Source of the DNA: Pseudomonas sp. S09G 359
GTDB taxonomy: Bacteria > Pseudomonadota > Gammaproteobacteria > Pseudomonadales > Pseudomonadaceae
NCBI RefSeq assembly: GCF_002843605.1
Contig: NZ_CP025263.1
Location: 4,803,501-4,867,500, forward strand
Length of the DNA stretch: 64,000 nt
Direction of reading: 5' to 3'
This document shows positions 18,201-26,080 of this stretch, one piece after another. The notes beneath the pieces are model-generated. The model had not been told where the DNA came from and ran no database searches. It worked only from the letters and a program-made list of their open reading frames with translations. The position numbers were made by a program, and so were the translations under genes. Each line of letters opens with the position of its first letter. Position 1 is the stretch's first letter.

Positions 18201-20468
18201 AAAGGCAAACGCGCTGCCCAGGTAGTGGCGCTGCAAGTACCTGAAGCGGTTACGCTGGGCCACGCTGGCATCGGCCAGCCAGCTCGGCAGTTGGTGTTTA
18301 GCGCTCGCGGCTTTGCGCACCAGTTCGACATGCGCCCGTGCCTGAGCCCGAGCGGCGCTGGCGGGCGCATTCAGGTGTTCATCCAATTCCACCGCCAGAA
18401 GCAGTCGGCTCAGTTGGACGTCATGGGTTTCACTGAAAACCCGCGCACTGCCGTCAAGGCCCTGCTGCTGGGCCACGTAGCCCTTGAGTAGCCGCTTGAA
18501 TGCCAACGCCAGCGGGTTACCCTCGATGGGTTCATACCGCACCGCCAGGGTTCGGCCGGCCACCTGTTCCGCGACCATTGCGCGGTGTTTGCGCTCGACA
18601 TAGCGCCACAGTACCGAGCCATCGCGGCTGCCGAGGCTGGCCCGGATGCCACGGGACAACGCCCCAAGCCTGGCAAACTCGAGCACCCCGCCCTCCCGCC
18701 CGAATGCACACAGCACCACCGGCACGCGCCGTTCCGGCTCGCCCAGCGCGGCGGTGCGGGTGATCGCAAACAGGCTGTGCAAAGGCTGCATGGCAATGCC
18801 TTCGCTCCCCACCAGCACCGACAGAACGCAGGTTTCACTGCCCCCGCGTTTACTCGCCAGGGGCGTGTCCAGCACCTCGACCAGTAGGTCCCGATGGGCT
18901 GTCGAGATCAGCTTGAGTAGGTGCTGCAACTGGGTTTCGCTGCGCAGCAGCTCGGCCCAGCTGTGGACGAGCGCAACCAGGCGATTACGCTCGCCTGTGG
19001 GGCGCGCCTTCCAGAACGCCGTCTCGAACAGGCTTAGTGGCGCGCCCTGCAGCAGCATGCGCAAGGTGTTTGCCTGCTCCTTGAACCGCGCCTCAAGGGT
19101 GATGAAATCCTGCCAGCCTTGGGTATCTGCACTGGGGTCCTGCGAGTCCAGCAGCGTCATCAGGCCTTTTTCATAGCGCTTGACCTGTTGCTGCACCGTT
19201 TGCACGGGCAACTCCGGTGCGCAACTGGCAAAAATAATGTGCTTGTGCCGCCGCTGCTGATCCCATTCCTGCACTTCATGGCGAATGCTCCCCAGGCGCG
19301 CCTTGCCTGCCCAGTGGTGCCTGGCGCGTTCGATATAAGTCAGAAAACGTGTAGGGTTCTCCACAGCAGGCTCACGCCTGTCGGAATAGACCTGCGCAAG
19401 ATTGATCGACACCGCGCAGGCCAGCTCGTTGTCCCATTGCCCCTCCAGCACCGCCAGTGCACTGCTCTCCAAAGCATCGCCCTGCAGGGCGCAACTACGC
19501 CCCACCGCAAGGTTGGCGCCGGCAGCCGCGACCTCGGGCCGGCACACCTCATGCCGGCGGCGCAGCGGCAGGCACTGCCACAGGTTGTCGAACAAGGCGC
19601 CATTGATCAGTCCCGCCAATCCACATTGCAACTGGTCGAAGGACGGGTACTCGTAGTAATTACGCTGCACACCCGGCAGGTAAATCACATGCGGCGTACC
19701 TGGCGGCTCACCCTCGCGATAAAGATGCAGGGCGCCGGGGATCGCCATCAATCGCGGCCCCACACCCGGCCAGAACAACTTGCACACTCGCAGGCTGGCC
19801 CATTGCGCCCCGGCGTGCTGGCGGGCCTGCGCTGTCGGCGCGTCCACCAGGGCCTGGACCATTTCCACGCCTGCAGTCGACAGCTCATCCAATTGCCGCG
19901 CCACCAGGGCCTGGTCGGCGAACAGCTGTGCGTGCAATTGCACCCAGCGCTCAGTGCGTGTCAGCCAGGAGCACGCCACCAGTGCCTGCCAATAGTCCCT
20001 GCGCGCCTGGGCCAGCCGCCCGAACAGATTGAGCGCAATTACCCGTCGCAATGCCTCCAGCGGCGTGAAAGGCAAGCGTCGCACGGGGTCGCCCTTGAGG
20101 CTGACGGCGGTAAAATGATTGAGATTGATCGGCAACGACGGCAGCACCAGCAGCTGCAATGCGCGGTCGGTCAAAGTGTCGACTTTCTGCGCGACTGCCG
20201 GCGGCTTGGGTTCGGTAAAGAGCACGCTGTCCGGGTCCAACTCGAAAGCCTTGCGCAACTCGGCACGGATCACGCGCAGGATCCTGGGCGCCCTGGAAAT
20301 CAGGCGCAACCGATGGTGGGCCGCGTCGGCACAACGCAGGTCAGCAGCCGTGAGCCGATTGATCAAGAGGCTGGGCTGGGGGCTGCTGTCGATCCGCTGC
20401 GTCAGCTGAATACGCATGGCCTGCAACGCATCGTCGTCAGACGCATCGGGGTCGGTAGGTAAGGTCAC
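15273..20468 (-). CDS. Giant toxin-like protein of the dermonecrotic-toxin-domain (DUF6543) type
   Basis: The 1731-residue product resembles the very large Pseudomonas proteins with a dermonecrotic-toxin / DUF6543 domain. I see no signal peptide. Residues 1-1150 are mostly helical, with blocks such as LPSLPINLNHFTAVSLKG near 110 and LSEYASLQLAREHVNRSW near 985. Two hydrophobic segments follow (about 1155-1205, FVPFFGVGNQVYELLLAARR and VAFGVIFLAVDLLLSF), a possible membrane-insertion hairpin. A Pro-rich linker lies at about 1332-1360, then a 370-residue C-terminal module of unknown fold. No Rhs repeats, LRRs, NEL ligase or obvious catalytic motif is visible. It starts with GTG at 20468 behind a weak ribosome site; an ATG 17 codons later is an alternative. 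It stands alone between purine transport and urate genes; no adjacent immunity gene is evident. Confidence 0.72.
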   Translation of the reverse strand: MTLPTDPDASDDDALQAMRIQLTQRIDSSPQPSLLINRLTAADLRCADAAHHRLRLISRAPRILRVIRAELRKAFELDPDSVLFTEPKPPAVAQKVDTLTDRALQLLVLPSLPINLNHFTAVSLKGDPVRRLPFTPLEALRRVIALNLFGRLAQARRDYWQALVACSWLTRTERWVQLHAQLFADQALVARQLDELSTAGVEMVQALVDAPTAQARQHAGAQWASLRVCKLFWPGVGPRLMAIPGALHLYREGEPPGTPHVIYLPGVQRNYYEYPSFDQLQCGLAGLINGALFDNLWQCLPLRRRHEVCRPEVAAAGANLAVGRSCALQGDALESSALAVLEGQWDNELACAVSINLAQVYSDRREPAVENPTRFLTYIERARHHWAGKARLGSIRHEVQEWDQQRRHKHIIFASCAPELPVQTVQQQVKRYEKGLMTLLDSQDPSADTQGWQDFITLEARFKEQANTLRMLLQGAPLSLFETAFWKARPTGERNRLVALVHSWAELLRSETQLQHLLKLISTAHRDLLVEVLDTPLASKRGGSETCVLSVLVGSEGIAMQPLHSLFAITRTAALGEPERRVPVVLCAFGREGGVLEFARLGALSRGIRASLGSRDGSVLWRYVERKHRAMVAEQVAGRTLAVRYEPIEGNPLALAFKRLLKGYVAQQQGLDGSARVFSETHDVQLSRLLLAVELDEHLNAPASAARAQARAHVELVRKAASAKHQLPSWLADASVAQRNRFRYLQRHYLGSAFAFEEHLKQRLPDLHAYARRVLVARLREDGLQLDIDTPFIELPDHVDGRFCAWESACVVGERGEVLSPSAARTCLSLLQLALQNLDPQMMPTWWRFRYARYLVPAWQPQLTPHYLINMVSSLDIGGRYEALIDGVFYPPASADDARVPHLLRRAVQAGAEADLYSAVQQGLSAEGQRLFSQAMAGLHGLAQHVQLLVVHLVGHTLQHDRYIAGVLVIHDQRSEHCVVYWPTASGAANLSEYASLQLAREHVNRSWAVPGTVKALARHVAPGWAFEAITHHPGDARKEPRFEAFALLPGSALVQGGWRGVEFVRSFAIKHLVPTALVDSIEQQIHEQVAHDAQNWLALVPTSHDDAMALLYRARVLDLQHQAQAGSNSGKTLEKYREQRLGEQSDTRLRAILSTFVPFFGVGNQVYELLLAARRYHRYGDPRDAVDVAFGVIFLAVDLLLSFAPGPKLKAGTLPRPSTDLMVRGLNRIHHSTVAQVGRVSLQSPSPSPAARLTPVQRFKVQGLPHDAVALKGPGERGVYVKSGERFIVDDSHHYPVYRRGDERFLRLKNKEAPGTDELILTIHEPTDWQLGADAPVAGPSSRAIRPQPAPLQPAGWQPSVERAATYRRIQQSSVQGNNWFSWRTRVAENQAFGPTASGICHVHLDPPGFPYDVIYVDGTYGTPAQSTAGYYRLLHQGDHAPLGNIAFIAPDRPLVSKAQVDIGRWTTTDLHEQPIPTSRTATGAWQLHAPLFEGPLEPLVGRAFPGMTRKSREFAVARLIELSDSARSVTASHLLNLRATLDRWLTPDPVRLGQTDDLLAMLRPSDRGLNTLYIGFEGKAPGFTRVDFSPPVALDPSLRAGGVRVSAQRNTAQRVAIRTVLEQQGFNVEELRMRRGRRSTGEWVVTHPRSNRLYYLVYQWVGRGTIQLKTRLTDNWLNAAVHSYSAPPLSAQLRRAMEEQRLVLIAAGIQWPTHGNVPPSVYFARVNRL

Positions 20469-20552
20469 GGCAGTATCTTCGTCGAGGAAAACACCTAGCC
20501 TATGCAGTGCACACCCTCACCAGGCGCTAGATAATTGAACGGTATACCGGGC

Positions 20553-20579
20553 AAAAAAAAGCCCGCAGTGTGAGCGGGC
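20553..20579 (-). terminator. Rho-independent terminator of uraH
   Basis: Read on the minus strand, GCCCGC and GCGGGC form a stem with a 7-nt loop followed by eight T. It lies about 45 bp after the uraH stop and isolates uraH from the toxin-like gene. Confidence 0.9.
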
Positions 20580-20622
20580 GAAACCAACGAAGAGCTTTGG
20601 GGGTGTGAAGCGAGGTGACGAC

Positions 20623-20976
20623 TCAGCTACCGCGATAGGTGGAGTAGCTGTAAGGCGAAATCAGTAGAGGCACATGGTAGTGGTCTTGTTCGGCGCTGAT
20701 GCCGAAACGCAGTACCACCACGTCGAGAAAAGCCGGTTCAGGCAGTTGCACGCCGCGGGCACGGTAGTAGTCGCCGGCGCTGAACTGCAATTGGTAAACA
20801 CCGCTGCGGTAGTCTTCACCTTGCAGCAGCGGCGCGTCGCAACGGCCGTCGCTGTTGGTCAAGGTGCTGGCAACCAGTTCCAGCTGCGCGCCTTCGACGC
20901 GGTACAGCTCCACCTTGATCGCACTGCCGGGGCAGCCGTGTGCAGCGTCCAACACGTGTGTGGTCAAACGTCCCAT
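20623..20976 (-). CDS. uraH: 5-hydroxyisourate hydrolase
   Basis: The enzyme hydrolyses 5-hydroxyisourate to OHCU in urate breakdown. The 117-residue protein is a transthyretin-related hydrolase: GRLTTHVLDAAHGCPGSAI at the N terminus and the diagnostic C-terminal YRGS. Length matches the family. It is divergent from puuE, uraD, alc, allA and puuD, which supply the neighbouring steps, and shares their control region. Confidence 0.95.
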   Translation of the reverse strand: MGRLTTHVLDAAHGCPGSAIKVELYRVEGAQLELVASTLTNSDGRCDAPLLQGEDYRSGVYQLQFSAGDYYRARGVQLPEPAFLDVVVLRFGISAEQDHYHVPLLISPYSYSTYRGS

Positions 20977-21076
20977 AGCGTTTGCGCGCCTCCCTAAGTC
21001 ATGAAAGAGAAAACCTGCACCTTTTCAGCGCACTGAAAAAGCCGGCGATGACTGATTAAGACACTTTTGAAAAAAA

Positions 21077-21086
21077 TTGTACACAA
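21077..21086. promoter_or_regulatory. GntR-type operator copy on the uraH side
   Basis: TTGTACACAA differs by one base from the palindrome TTGTATACAA found at 13150 and 21272. It lies 100 bp upstream of uraH inside an AT-rich stretch. Confidence 0.5.
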
Positions 21087-21271
21087 TAAAAATCACAAAT
21101 TTATGTTGACCCCTGCCCGCAGGGGTCGATTGCCTGATTCCCGAGCAACCCTTGCTTTTAAACGACCTTTTATCCATTAGCTGACCAGTCAGGCAGGTTT
21201 CTTGCAACGCAATGCCGAGAAGGCTTGATGGAAAAAATGCAGAAATCCAGGCTTACAAAGTACGCATTAAG

Positions 21272-21281
21272 TTGTATACAA
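21272..21281. promoter_or_regulatory. GntR-type operator copy on the puuE side
   Basis: TTGTATACAA is a perfect 10-bp palindrome 85-95 bp before the puuE start, identical in core to the site upstream of the AzgA-type permease. Confidence 0.58.
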
Positions 21282-21365
21282 TCAGTCATCGCTGTGACGC
21301 CACCCAGTCATTTCACTGCCCGGCCGCCACACCCATCGCCAACACGAACAAGAAGGAAGACTGCA

Positions 21366-22292
21366 GTGAGCGCTGACTACCCACGCGACCTGATCGGTTA
21401 CGGCAGTAACCCTCCTCACCCCCACTGGCCGGGCAAGGCACGTATCGCCCTGTCATTCGTACTCAACTACGAAGAAGGCGGCGAGCGCAATATCCTGCAC
21501 GGCGACAAAGAGTCCGAAGCCTTCCTGTCGGAAATGGTCTCGGCCCAGCCGCTGCAAGGCGCGCGCAATATGAGCATGGAGTCGCTGTACGAATACGGCA
21601 GCCGTGCCGGTGTGTGGCGCATCCTCAAGCTGTTTAAAGCATTCGATATTCCGCTGACCATCTTCGCCGTGGCCATGGCCGCCCAGCGCCACCCGGATGT
21701 GATCCGCGCGATGGTCGAGGCCGGCCACGAAATCTGCAGCCACGGCTACCGCTGGATCGACTACCAGTACATGGATGAGGCCCAGGAGCGCGAGCATATG
21801 CTCGAAGCCATCCGCATCCTCACCGAGCTGACCGGCGAGCGCCCACTGGGCTGGTACACCGGGCGCACCGGCCCGAACACTCGCCGGCTGGTGATGGAGG
21901 AAGGCGGCTTCCTGTATGACTGCGACACCTACGACGACGACCTGCCCTACTGGGAACCCAACAATCCCACCGGCAAGCCGCACCTGGTGATCCCCTACAC
22001 CCTGGACACCAATGACATGCGCTTCACCCAAGTGCAGGGTTTCAACAAGGGCGACGACTTTTTCGAATACCTCAAGGACGCCTTCGACGTGCTGTATGCC
22101 GAAGGCGCCGAGGCACCGAAGATGCTTTCGATCGGCCTGCATTGCCGCCTGATCGGCCGCCCTGCCCGGCTCGCGGCCTTGCAGCGCTTTATCGAGTACG
22201 CCAAAGGTCACGAACAGGTGTGGTTCACTCGCCGCGTCGACATCGCCCGCCACTGGCATGCAACCCACCCCTACACGGGAGCGGCGAAATGA
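21366..22292 (+). CDS. puuE: Allantoinase PuuE (polysaccharide-deacetylase fold)
   Basis: PuuE hydrolyses allantoin to allantoate without being related to classical amidohydrolase allantoinases. From the GTG at 21366 it has 308 residues beginning SADYPRDLIGYG, the usual PuuE length and start. The fold signature is visible in AGHEICSHGYRWIDYQYMDE and RTGPNTRRL. A longer in-frame ORF exists but lacks similarity before this point, and GAAGGA precedes the GTG. Its stop overlaps the uraD start (ATGA). Confidence 0.94.
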   Translation: MSADYPRDLIGYGSNPPHPHWPGKARIALSFVLNYEEGGERNILHGDKESEAFLSEMVSAQPLQGARNMSMESLYEYGSRAGVWRILKLFKAFDIPLTIFAVAMAAQRHPDVIRAMVEAGHEICSHGYRWIDYQYMDEAQEREHMLEAIRILTELTGERPLGWYTGRTGPNTRRLVMEEGGFLYDCDTYDDDLPYWEPNNPTGKPHLVIPYTLDTNDMRFTQVQGFNKGDDFFEYLKDAFDVLYAEGAEAPKMLSIGLHCRLIGRPARLAALQRFIEYAKGHEQVWFTRRVDIARHWHATHPYTGAAK

Positions 22293-22804
22293 CTGCGTTC
22301 CAGCGCCTGAAACCCTCGACCTTGAGCCGCGACGAATTCGTCGCTGCCTTCGCCGATATCTACGAACATTCGCCATGGGTGGCCGAAAAGGCCTTCGACC
22401 TGGGCCAGGATGCATCGATCGACCAGATCGAAACCCTGCACCAGCGCATGAGCGACATCCTGTTGAGCGCCGATCATGCCAGCCAGCTGGCCCTGATCAA
22501 CGCTCACCCGGACCTGGCCGGCAAAGCTGCCGTCCAGGGCCAACTTACCGAAGCCAGCACCAATGAACAGGCTGGCGCCGGTATTCACCAATGCACGGCC
22601 GAAGAGTTTTCTCGCTTCACCGAGCTGAACGATGCCTACAAGGCCAAGTTCAAGTTTCCCTTCATCATGGCGGTAAAAGGCAGCAACCGGCATCAGATCC
22701 TCGCCGCGTTTGAAACGCGCATTCACAACTCGGTGGAAGTCGAGTTCAAATGTGCCCTGGACGAGATCAACAAAATCGCGTTGTTCCGATTACTGACTCT
22801 TTAA
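22289..22804 (+). CDS. uraD: OHCU decarboxylase
   Basis: The enzyme decarboxylates 2-oxo-4-hydroxy-4-carboxy-5-ureidoimidazoline to S-allantoin. The 171-residue helical protein carries the family core LINAHPDLAGKAA with the catalytic His, and FKFPFIMAVKG. Its ATG overlaps the puuE stop by 4 nt, so translation is coupled. uraH makes its substrate and puuE uses its product. Confidence 0.94.
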   Translation: MTAFQRLKPSTLSRDEFVAAFADIYEHSPWVAEKAFDLGQDASIDQIETLHQRMSDILLSADHASQLALINAHPDLAGKAAVQGQLTEASTNEQAGAGIHQCTAEEFSRFTELNDAYKAKFKFPFIMAVKGSNRHQILAAFETRIHNSVEVEFKCALDEINKIALFRLLTL

Positions 22805-22883
22805 GCAGACCTGGCCCGAGCGCTCATGACGCCCAGGGCCTGGCGAGCATCCCAAGCCACTCTATTTAAGGCAGACAAGAAGA

Positions 22884-23879
22884 ATGAAAGCTTACGCCGT
22901 ACCTTTCGAGAAGTTCGTCAACCTGGCCGACGCCCGCCTGGGCACCAAGATCATCTCTGTGACAGATGACTGGTTCGCCGACGCCAACCGCCTGTTCCAG
23001 CCGACCCCGGCCGTATGGAAGGAGGGCGTTTTCGATGACAACGGCAAGTGGATGGACGGCTGGGAGTCGCGCCGCAAGCGCTTCGAAGGCTACGACAGCG
23101 CGGTGATCCGCCTGGGCGTACCGGGTTCGATCAAGGGCGTGGACATCGACACTTCATTCTTCACCGGCAACTTCCCGCCGTCGGCCTCCCTGGAAGCCTG
23201 CTTCCTCGCAAGCGGCGAGCCGGATGACAACACCCAGTGGGTGGAAGTGCTGTCGGCCGTCGAGCTGCAAGGCAACAGCCACCACTACCACGCGATCAAC
23301 AACGACCAGGCGTTCAGCCACCTGCGTTTCAACATCTACCCGGATGGCGGCGTGGCGCGCCTGCGTGTGTACGGCGTGCCGTTCCGCGACTGGTCCGCGG
23401 TGGGCGATAACGAACAAGTCGACCTGGCTGCGGCCTTGAACGGCGGTCGCGCCCTGGCCTGCTCCGATGAACACTTCGGCCGCATGAGCAACATCCTCAA
23501 CCCGGGCCGTGGCATCAACATGGGCGACGGCTGGGAAACCGCGCGTCGTCGTACACCGGGCAATGACTGGGTGATCGTCGCGCTGGGCCACCCAGGCGAG
23601 ATCGAGAAAATCATCGTCGACACCCTGCACTTCAAGGGCAACTACCCGGACACTTGCTCGATCCAGGGCGCGTTCGTGAAGGGCGGTACCGACAGCCAGA
23701 TCGAAACCCAATCGCTGTTCTGGCGCGAACTGCTGCCGGCGCAGAAGCTGGAAATGCACGCTGAACACAGCTTCGCCGAGCAGATCAAGGCACTCGGGCC
23801 GATTACCCATATCCGCCTGAACGTGTTCCCGGACGGTGGTGTGAGCCGCCTGCGGGTGCTCGGCAAAGTCTCGAAGTAA
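22884..23879 (+). CDS. alc: Allantoicase
   Basis: Allantoicase splits allantoate into urea and ureidoglycolate. The 331-residue protein shows the internal duplication typical of the family: [13 protein letters not shown] and later [14 protein letters not shown] each begin a jelly-roll repeat, with [11 protein letters not shown] matching [11 protein letters not shown]. Length and position in the urate cluster agree. It starts 79 bp after uraD. Confidence 0.95.
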   Translation: MKAYAVPFEKFVNLADARLGTKIISVTDDWFADANRLFQPTPAVWKEGVFDDNGKWMDGWESRRKRFEGYDSAVIRLGVPGSIKGVDIDTSFFTGNFPPSASLEACFLASGEPDDNTQWVEVLSAVELQGNSHHYHAINNDQAFSHLRFNIYPDGGVARLRVYGVPFRDWSAVGDNEQVDLAAALNGGRALACSDEHFGRMSNILNPGRGINMGDGWETARRRTPGNDWVIVALGHPGEIEKIIVDTLHFKGNYPDTCSIQGAFVKGGTDSQIETQSLFWRELLPAQKLEMHAEHSFAEQIKALGPITHIRLNVFPDGGVSRLRVLGKVSK

Positions 23880-23891
23880 GCGCTGAACCCC

Positions 23892-23985
23892 TGTGGCGAG
23901 CGGGCTTGCCCGCGTTGGGCCGCGAAGCGGCCCCAAAAGATGGGCCTGCTACGCAGCCCAACGGGAGCAAGCTCCCTCGCCACAA
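23892..23985. repeat. REPIN (GTGGCGAGCGGGCTTGCCCGCGTTGG type)
   Basis: The left arm (TGTGGCGAGCGGGCTTGC...) and a diverged right arm (GCAAGCTCCCTCGCCACA) flank an inner GCCGCGAAGCGGCCCC hairpin. It is wedged between alc and allA, inside the urate operon. Confidence 0.8.
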
Positions 23986-24027
23986 AAAGCAAAACTAACA
24001 ACACAGAATTCGGAAAAGAAGACAGCC

Positions 24028-24531
24028 ATGCGCACACTGATGATCGAACCCCTGACCAAAGAAGCCTTCGCCCCTTTCGGAGACGTTATCGAAACCGATG
24101 GCAGCGATCACTTCATGATCAACAACGGGTCGACCATGCGCTTCCACAAGCTGGCAACGGTAGAAACCGCACAGCCTGAGGACCACGCCATCATCAGCAT
24201 TTTCCGCGCCGACGCGCAGGACATGCCGCTGACCGTGTGCATGCTGGAGAGACACCCGCTGGGCAGCCAGGCCTTCATACCGCTGCTCGGCAACCCCTTT
24301 CTGATCGTGGTCGCGCCACTTGGCGATGCACCTGTATCGGGCTTGGTCCGCGCCTTCGTTACCAACGGCAGGCAGGGCATTAATTACCATCGCGGCGTCT
24401 GGCACCACCCGGTGCTGACGATCGAAAAGCGGGATGACTTCCTGGTGGTTGATCGCAGTGGCACAGGCAATAACTGCGATGAGCATTTCTTCAAAGAGGA
24501 TGAGCGGTTGATCCTCGCCCCCCACCAATAA
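24028..24531 (+). CDS. allA: Ureidoglycolate lyase
   Basis: The enzyme converts ureidoglycolate to glyoxylate and urea, finishing the pathway. The 167-residue cupin-like protein begins MRTLMIEPLTKEAFAPFGDV, then has QGINYHRGVWHHPVL near residue 113 and FFKEDERLIL at the end, all family features. It is preceded by the REPIN after alc and followed 51 bp later by puuD. Confidence 0.94.
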   Translation: MRTLMIEPLTKEAFAPFGDVIETDGSDHFMINNGSTMRFHKLATVETAQPEDHAIISIFRADAQDMPLTVCMLERHPLGSQAFIPLLGNPFLIVVAPLGDAPVSGLVRAFVTNGRQGINYHRGVWHHPVLTIEKRDDFLVVDRSGTGNNCDEHFFKEDERLILAPHQ

Positions 24532-24582
24532 GAGAAGGCTTGATCACCCGACAACAAGGGTGACAGGCGAGAGGTAAAGACT

Positions 24583-25884
24583 GTGGAAGCACATCTGTTG
24601 GAATGGCTGAACCTTAGCGTGCGCTGGGTTCACATGATCACTGGCGTCGCGTGGATCGGCGCTTCCTTCTATTTTGTCTGGCTGGAAAACAACCTCAATC
24701 GCGTCAACCCCAAGGACGGCCTGGCCGGCGACTTGTGGGCGATCCACGGTGGCGGTATCTACCACCTGGAAAAATACAAACTGGCCCCACCGACCATGCC
24801 GGACAACCTGCACTGGTTCAAATGGGAAGCCTATTTCACCTGGATGTCGGGCGTCGCGCTGCTGTGCGTGGTGTTCTACCTCAACCCGACGCTGTACCTG
24901 CTCGCCCCCGGCAGCACCCTCAGCGGTACCGAAGGCGTCTTGCTGGGCATCGGCTCACTGTTCGCCGGCTGGTTCATCTACTCCTTCCTCTGCGACTCGG
25001 CCCTGGGCAAGCGCCCTGCCCTGCTCGGCTTCATCCTGTTTGTGCTATTGATTGCGGCGGCCTACGGTTTCAGCAAGGTGTTCAGCGGCCGTGGCGCCTA
25101 CCTGCACGTGGGTGCGGTGATCGGCACCATCATGGTCGGCAACGTGTTCCGTATCATCATGCCGGCCCAGCGTGCGCTGGTGGCGGCCATCGCGGAAAAC
25201 CGCACGCCCGACCCGGCACTGCCGGCCAAGGGTCTGCTGCGTTCACGCCACAACAACTACTTCACCTTGCCGGTGCTGTTCATCATGATCAGCAACCACT
25301 TCCCGAGCACCTATGGCAGCCAATACAACTGGCTGATCCTGGCCGGTATCGCGGTGGCGGCGGTGTTGGTGCGGCACTACTTCAACACCCGTCACAACAG
25401 CCAAAAGTATGCGTGGACCCTGCCGGTTGGCGCGCTGGCGATGATTTGCCTGGCGTACGTGACCGGCCCGAAACCCGTGGCAACGTCACCGGAAGTGGCC
25501 AAGGCACCGGCCGCCATCGAGTACCAGCCGTTGCCGGAAACTGCACTGGGGGGTGGTTTGAAACCTGCCGCGCCAGCCGCCCCGGCAGCACCCGCCGCTG
25601 CCGCTGCACCGGCCCAGGCCACGATTGATTTCGACAAGGTGCACGGGGTCATCCAGGAACGCTGCGCCGTGTGCCACTCGGCCAAGCCAACCAGCCCACT
25701 GTTCAGCACCGCGCCGGCGGGAGTGATGTTCGATACCCCGGCGCAGATCCAGCAGCAGGCGGCGCGCATTCAGGCGCAGGCCGTGGCGAGCCAGATCATG
25801 CCGCTGGGCAACATCACGCAGATGACCCAGCAGGAACGGGATTTGATCGGCACCTGGATCAACCAGGGGGCGCGTACCAACTGA
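24583..25884 (+). CDS. puuD: Membrane urate hydroxylase PuuD with cytochrome c domain
   Basis: PuuD oxidises urate to 5-hydroxyisourate at the inner membrane. The 433-residue protein has eight or so hydrophobic segments in residues 1-300 (RWVHMITGVAWIGASFYFVW near the start), an Ala/Pro-rich linker (about 315-348), and a C-terminal cytochrome c domain with the haem motif CAVCH near residue 361 and a distal Met in QIMPLGN. The fused cytochrome suggests electrons go to the respiratory chain rather than to oxygen directly. It starts with GTG. Confidence 0.94.
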   Translation: MEAHLLEWLNLSVRWVHMITGVAWIGASFYFVWLENNLNRVNPKDGLAGDLWAIHGGGIYHLEKYKLAPPTMPDNLHWFKWEAYFTWMSGVALLCVVFYLNPTLYLLAPGSTLSGTEGVLLGIGSLFAGWFIYSFLCDSALGKRPALLGFILFVLLIAAAYGFSKVFSGRGAYLHVGAVIGTIMVGNVFRIIMPAQRALVAAIAENRTPDPALPAKGLLRSRHNNYFTLPVLFIMISNHFPSTYGSQYNWLILAGIAVAAVLVRHYFNTRHNSQKYAWTLPVGALAMICLAYVTGPKPVATSPEVAKAPAAIEYQPLPETALGGGLKPAAPAAPAAPAAAAAPAQATIDFDKVHGVIQERCAVCHSAKPTSPLFSTAPAGVMFDTPAQIQQQAARIQAQAVASQIMPLGNITQMTQQERDLIGTWINQGARTN

Positions 25885-25904
25885 CAGCCAGACGCAGATC
25901 CAAA

Positions 25905-25994
25905 TGTGGGAGCGGGCTTGCTCGCGAATGCGGTGGTTCAGTCACCTGAAGTGTTGAATGACACACCGCATTCGCGAGCAAGCCCGCTCCCACA
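25905..25994. repeat. REPIN (GTGGGAGCGGGCTTGCTCGCGAATGCGGTG type)
   Basis: Long inverted arms beginning TGTGGGAGCGGGCTTGCTCG and running through GCGAATGCGGTG enclose a short centre. It sits between puuD and the urate permease gene. Confidence 0.87.
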
Positions 25995-26080
25995 GGGGAT
26001 CTGCAGTGTTTGAAAGATCCCGCTCCATCCGGCAATTGAATGCCGAACAACACAACAATAAAAAAGATTCGAGGTGTTGC

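Larger units (their letters stand above)
20977..21365. promoter_or_regulatory. Divergent control region between uraH and puuE
   Basis: This 389-bp gap holds no convincing gene. It contains two GntR-type sites (21077-21086 and 21272-21281), one about 100 bp from each flanking start, and an AT-rich stretch around 21055-21105. The ribosome site GAAGGA (near 21354) precedes the puuE GTG. The in-frame extension of puuE to 21225 crosses the operator and is probably untranslated. Confidence 0.65.

Noticed and set aside
19119..20462. A 447-codon plus-strand frame within the toxin-like gene
   Set aside because: No ribosome site or domain, and composition typical of antisense frames.
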